This document shows positions 61,924-64,000 of a DNA stretch of 64,000 nt, piece after piece (the stretch's first letter is position 1; every line of letters starts with the position of its first letter). The DNA lies in NCBI RefSeq assembly GCF_010983895.1, contig NZ_CP048836.1, forward strand, positions 558,001 through 622,000. The letters run 5' to 3'. Both the position numbers and the translations under genes were made by a program. The notes below the pieces were generated by a model. The model was not told the DNA's origin. It did no database searches and was given only the letters and a program-made list of their open reading frames with translations. This DNA is from Nitrogeniibacter mangrovi. GTDB lineage: Bacteria > Pseudomonadota > Gammaproteobacteria > Burkholderiales > Rhodocyclaceae.

Positions 61924-62694
61924 TCAGGCGGTCGCGTCGGCGAAGGTGTAGCCGTCGCGCCGGATCATCTCGCGCTTGGGGTTGTTCTTCATGTGCAGGC
62001 GCCAGAAGTAGCCGATCAGGTTGTCGCCGTAAGAGATCGCCTTGCGCGGCAGGGTGAGCGGATCGTCCGCCGGCGTGGCCGGGGCGCGCACGCAGGTGGT
62101 GGCGCAGGTGTAGCCGGCGGCGGCCACCGCGTCGACCGCGCGGCGGTCGTGGCTGCCGAACGGGTAGCAGAAGTGATTGACCGCCTCGCCCAGCACGTCT
62201 TCCAGAATCGCCTTCGAGCGCGTCACTTCCTCATGGATGGCGGGCGTCTCGAGAGTGGCGAGCTTGGCATGGGAGGCCGAGTGGGAGCCGAAGTCCACGC
62301 CCTCGGCGCGCAACTGGCGAATCCGCTCCGGACTCATCAGCAGCGGGGTGTCGCGGCCGTCGGATGCGAACCAGTAGGATGGCTTGCCGAGCAGGTCGGC
62401 GATCAGATACACCATGGCCGGGAAGCCATGGCGCTGCAGGACGGGCCAGGCGTATTCGTAGAAATTCTCGTAACCGTCGTCGAAGGTCAGCGCCACTGCC
62501 CGTGGCGGAATCGGCTGCGCTCCACTCAGGCAGGCCAGCACCTGGTCCATGGACAGGACGGTGTAGCCGAAGCGCGCGAGATAGGCCATCTGGCGGGCGA
62601 AGCGCTTGTGGTGACAGTAGGTGGAGCGATGCGCCTTCATCGGCGCGAAGTCGCCCACCTGGTGGTACATGAGGATGTTGATGCCGGTACTCAT
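61924..62694 (-). CDS. Polysaccharide deacetylase family protein
   Basis: 256 residues. NodB-homology domain: LTFDDGYENFYEYA (catalytic Asp and metal-binding Asp near residue 75), SHSASHAKL (metal His residues near 140) and CYPFGSHDRRA near 175. These enzymes N-deacetylate cell-wall or exopolysaccharide sugars. It ends 2 bases from the preceding stop in the leftward cluster with a glycosyltransferase, consistent with an exopolysaccharide locus, for example one connected with PEP-CTERM exosortase systems. Confidence 0.9.
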   Translation of the reverse strand: MSTGINILMYHQVGDFAPMKAHRSTYCHHKRFARQMAYLARFGYTVLSMDQVLACLSGAQPIPPRAVALTFDDGYENFYEYAWPVLQRHGFPAMVYLIADLLGKPSYWFASDGRDTPLLMSPERIRQLRAEGVDFGSHSASHAKLATLETPAIHEEVTRSKAILEDVLGEAVNHFCYPFGSHDRRAVDAVAAAGYTCATTCVRAPATPADDPLTLPRKAISYGDNLIGYFWRLHMKNNPKREMIRRDGYTFADATA

Positions 62695-62696
62695 GG

Positions 62697-63767
62697 CTAG
62701 CGATTGTCCAGCAATTGGGCGTAGAGCGCACGATATTGATCGATGATCACGCGCTCGCCAAAGTCGTGCTCGATGCGCCGCAGGCCATGTTCGATCAGCT
62801 GGCGCTGGAGCGCCGGGTTGTCGATGATTTCGCGCATGTGCGCGGCCAGGGGAGCGGCGTCGTCGCAGGGGCTCACCAGAGCATCCTCGCCGTGGCGGGC
62901 GATCTCGCGCGCGCCGCGGAACGCGGTGCACGCCAGCGGCTTGCCGTAGGCCCAGGCTTCGAGGATCACGTTGCCGAGGGTCTCGCGGTCGCGCGAGGGG
63001 AACACCACCATGTCGGCCAGATGGAACCAGGGCGCGGGGTCCTGCTGCCAGCCGGCGAAATGGACGCGGCTGGTCAGGCCCGCTTCGGCCACCTGGCGTT
63101 CCAGGGTTTCGCGCAGTGGCCCGTCGCCCAGGAGGATCAGGCGCAGGCGCTTGCCGTCGAGTTCCGCGGGTAGCTGGCGCATGGCCTCGATGAGGGTGGC
63201 GTGGCCTTTCACGTCGATCAGGCGCCCCGCGGTGACCATGAGCCAGTCTTCCGGCTGCACGGCCAGTTCCCGGCGCAGCACTTCCAGCGCCTCGGGGTCG
63301 GCCGGTTTGGCCGGGTCGGCGAAGTTGGTGATGTGAAACACCCGATCGGCGGGCAGGCCGCCGGCGATCATCCAGTCGCACAGGCCACGGGTGTTGCCGA
63401 TCCAGGCGTGCGCGTGGCGGAACGGGTCGAGCTTGTAGTAGCCGCCGAGGCGCGACAGGTGCACCTGGCCGCGACCGCGCTTGACGTGGGTCAGGCGGGT
63501 GGCGCGGCCCATGTAGGTCTGCACGATGGGCGCGCCGCTGTCGGCGATGAGGCGCGACAGCTCCCAGCGCGAGAACGGATCCCACACGGTGCGCATGCCG
63601 GCGGTGCGCTTGGGCACATCGTGGAGGTGATGGCGATCCAGTTCGGAGCCGCGCCGCACGGCGACCTCGATGTCCTCGCCGGCGCGCTGCATGGCGGCGA
63701 CGAAACGCAACAGCCAGCGCTCGGCGCCGCCCATTTCCTTGCTGCCGAGGATGTGCAGGGATTTCAT
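62697..63767 (-). CDS. Glycosyltransferase family 4
   Basis: 356 residues. GT-B fold with GSKEMGGAERWLLRF near the start, VTAGRLIDVKGHATLIEAM (donor-binding region) and SRDRETLGNVILEAWAYGKP containing the E-x7-E nucleotide-sugar motif. It ends 2 bases before the deacetylase gene; the two together probably belong to a surface-polysaccharide cluster. Donor and acceptor unknown. Confidence 0.88.
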   Translation of the reverse strand: MKSLHILGSKEMGGAERWLLRFVAAMQRAGEDIEVAVRRGSELDRHHLHDVPKRTAGMRTVWDPFSRWELSRLIADSGAPIVQTYMGRATRLTHVKRGRGQVHLSRLGGYYKLDPFRHAHAWIGNTRGLCDWMIAGGLPADRVFHITNFADPAKPADPEALEVLRRELAVQPEDWLMVTAGRLIDVKGHATLIEAMRQLPAELDGKRLRLILLGDGPLRETLERQVAEAGLTSRVHFAGWQQDPAPWFHLADMVVFPSRDRETLGNVILEAWAYGKPLACTAFRGAREIARHGEDALVSPCDDAAPLAAHMREIIDNPALQRQLIEHGLRRIEHDFGERVIIDQYRALYAQLLDNR

Positions 63768-63892
63768 CGCGTCAGGCCCGAGAATTTCATCGGATCGCGA
63801 TTCGGCCGTCAGCAGCCGCGAAGGCCGAGCGTGCCGAGTTACCCCGAAAGGTTTGTGCGACAAGTGACACGTACATCATCCTGTTCTCCATA

Positions 63893-64000
63893 TCAGGGGC
63901 CGGTCCGGTGGAATGCTCGGGCCAATACCTTGTCGTAGATGGCCAGATTGCCCTCGCACATGACGTCCACCGAGAACTCGTCGAGCACGAGCGCGCGCCC
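63893..64000 (-). CDS. Probable glycosyltransferase, C-terminal part (cut by window edge)
   Basis: 35 codons to a TGA at 63893-63895. The visible C-terminus (LDEFSVDVMCEGNLAIYDKVL) resembles the last helix of GT4-family glycosyltransferases, where the chain is typically followed by a short tail. It is next in the leftward polysaccharide cluster, 125 bases before the start of the complete glycosyltransferase. The rest is outside the window. Confidence 0.5.
   Translation of the reverse strand, partial: GRALVLDEFSVDVMCEGNLAIYDKVLARAFHRTGP

Overview
The window is GC-rich, densely packed bacterial chromosome, most likely from a betaproteobacterium of the order Rhodocyclales (Azoarcus/Thauera/Zoogloea-like). 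This is inferred from gene content: a thrB-DUF2782 pair, DUF484-xerC next to dapF, two BPSS1780-type membrane proteins beside nadD-rsfS-rlmH-maf-rng, a PEP-CTERM protein and lutABC. No rRNA or tRNA gene, insertion sequence, phage gene or CRISPR array was recognised. About 68 protein genes are called, many joined by 4-base stop/start overlaps.

Layout. 1-5.8 kb: partial hemerythrin, EthD, an FKBP isomerase, a TetR regulator with its reductase (acuI-like), an AhpD-like protein, a LysR regulator and acpH. 5.9-9.1 kb: lactate oxidation genes lutABC. 9.2-14.4 kb: ruvC-DinB-ybjQ and a cupredoxin/FTR1/outer-membrane iron-uptake operon. 14.4-15.8 kb: metK, preceded by what looks like a SAM-II-class riboswitch and an intrinsic terminator. 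15.8-24 kb: two lipid A acyltransferases, dapF, DUF484, xerC, rlmI and a pair of envelope paralogues. 24-39.2 kb: amidohydrolase and ligase genes, ruvAB, and a long leftward housekeeping block (thrB to a HAD phosphatase).

39.2-47.1 kb is the most distinctive part. It is a lanthanide-type methanol dehydrogenase locus: xoxF, xoxG, xoxJ and two uncharacterised exported proteins. Upstream lie an MfnE-like small-molecule kinase on the opposite strand and an AcoR-type sigma-54 activator. A consensus -24/-12 promoter sits 146 bases before xoxF, so the locus appears to be sigma-54 controlled. XoxF carries the extra Asp that marks the rare-earth enzymes.

47.1-52.9 kb holds an FAH-family enzyme, a LOG-family protein, polA, a low-GC HNH-like orphan gene, and a cytochrome c bounded by two copies of a ~92-bp repeat. 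53.8-64 kb holds a PEP-CTERM protein, an orphan ArsI-like protein, mgtC, two cyclic-di-GMP enzymes, a periplasmic LigE-type DNA ligase, a lytic transglycosylase, and the edge of a polysaccharide cluster (deacetylase and glycosyltransferases) that continues past the window.
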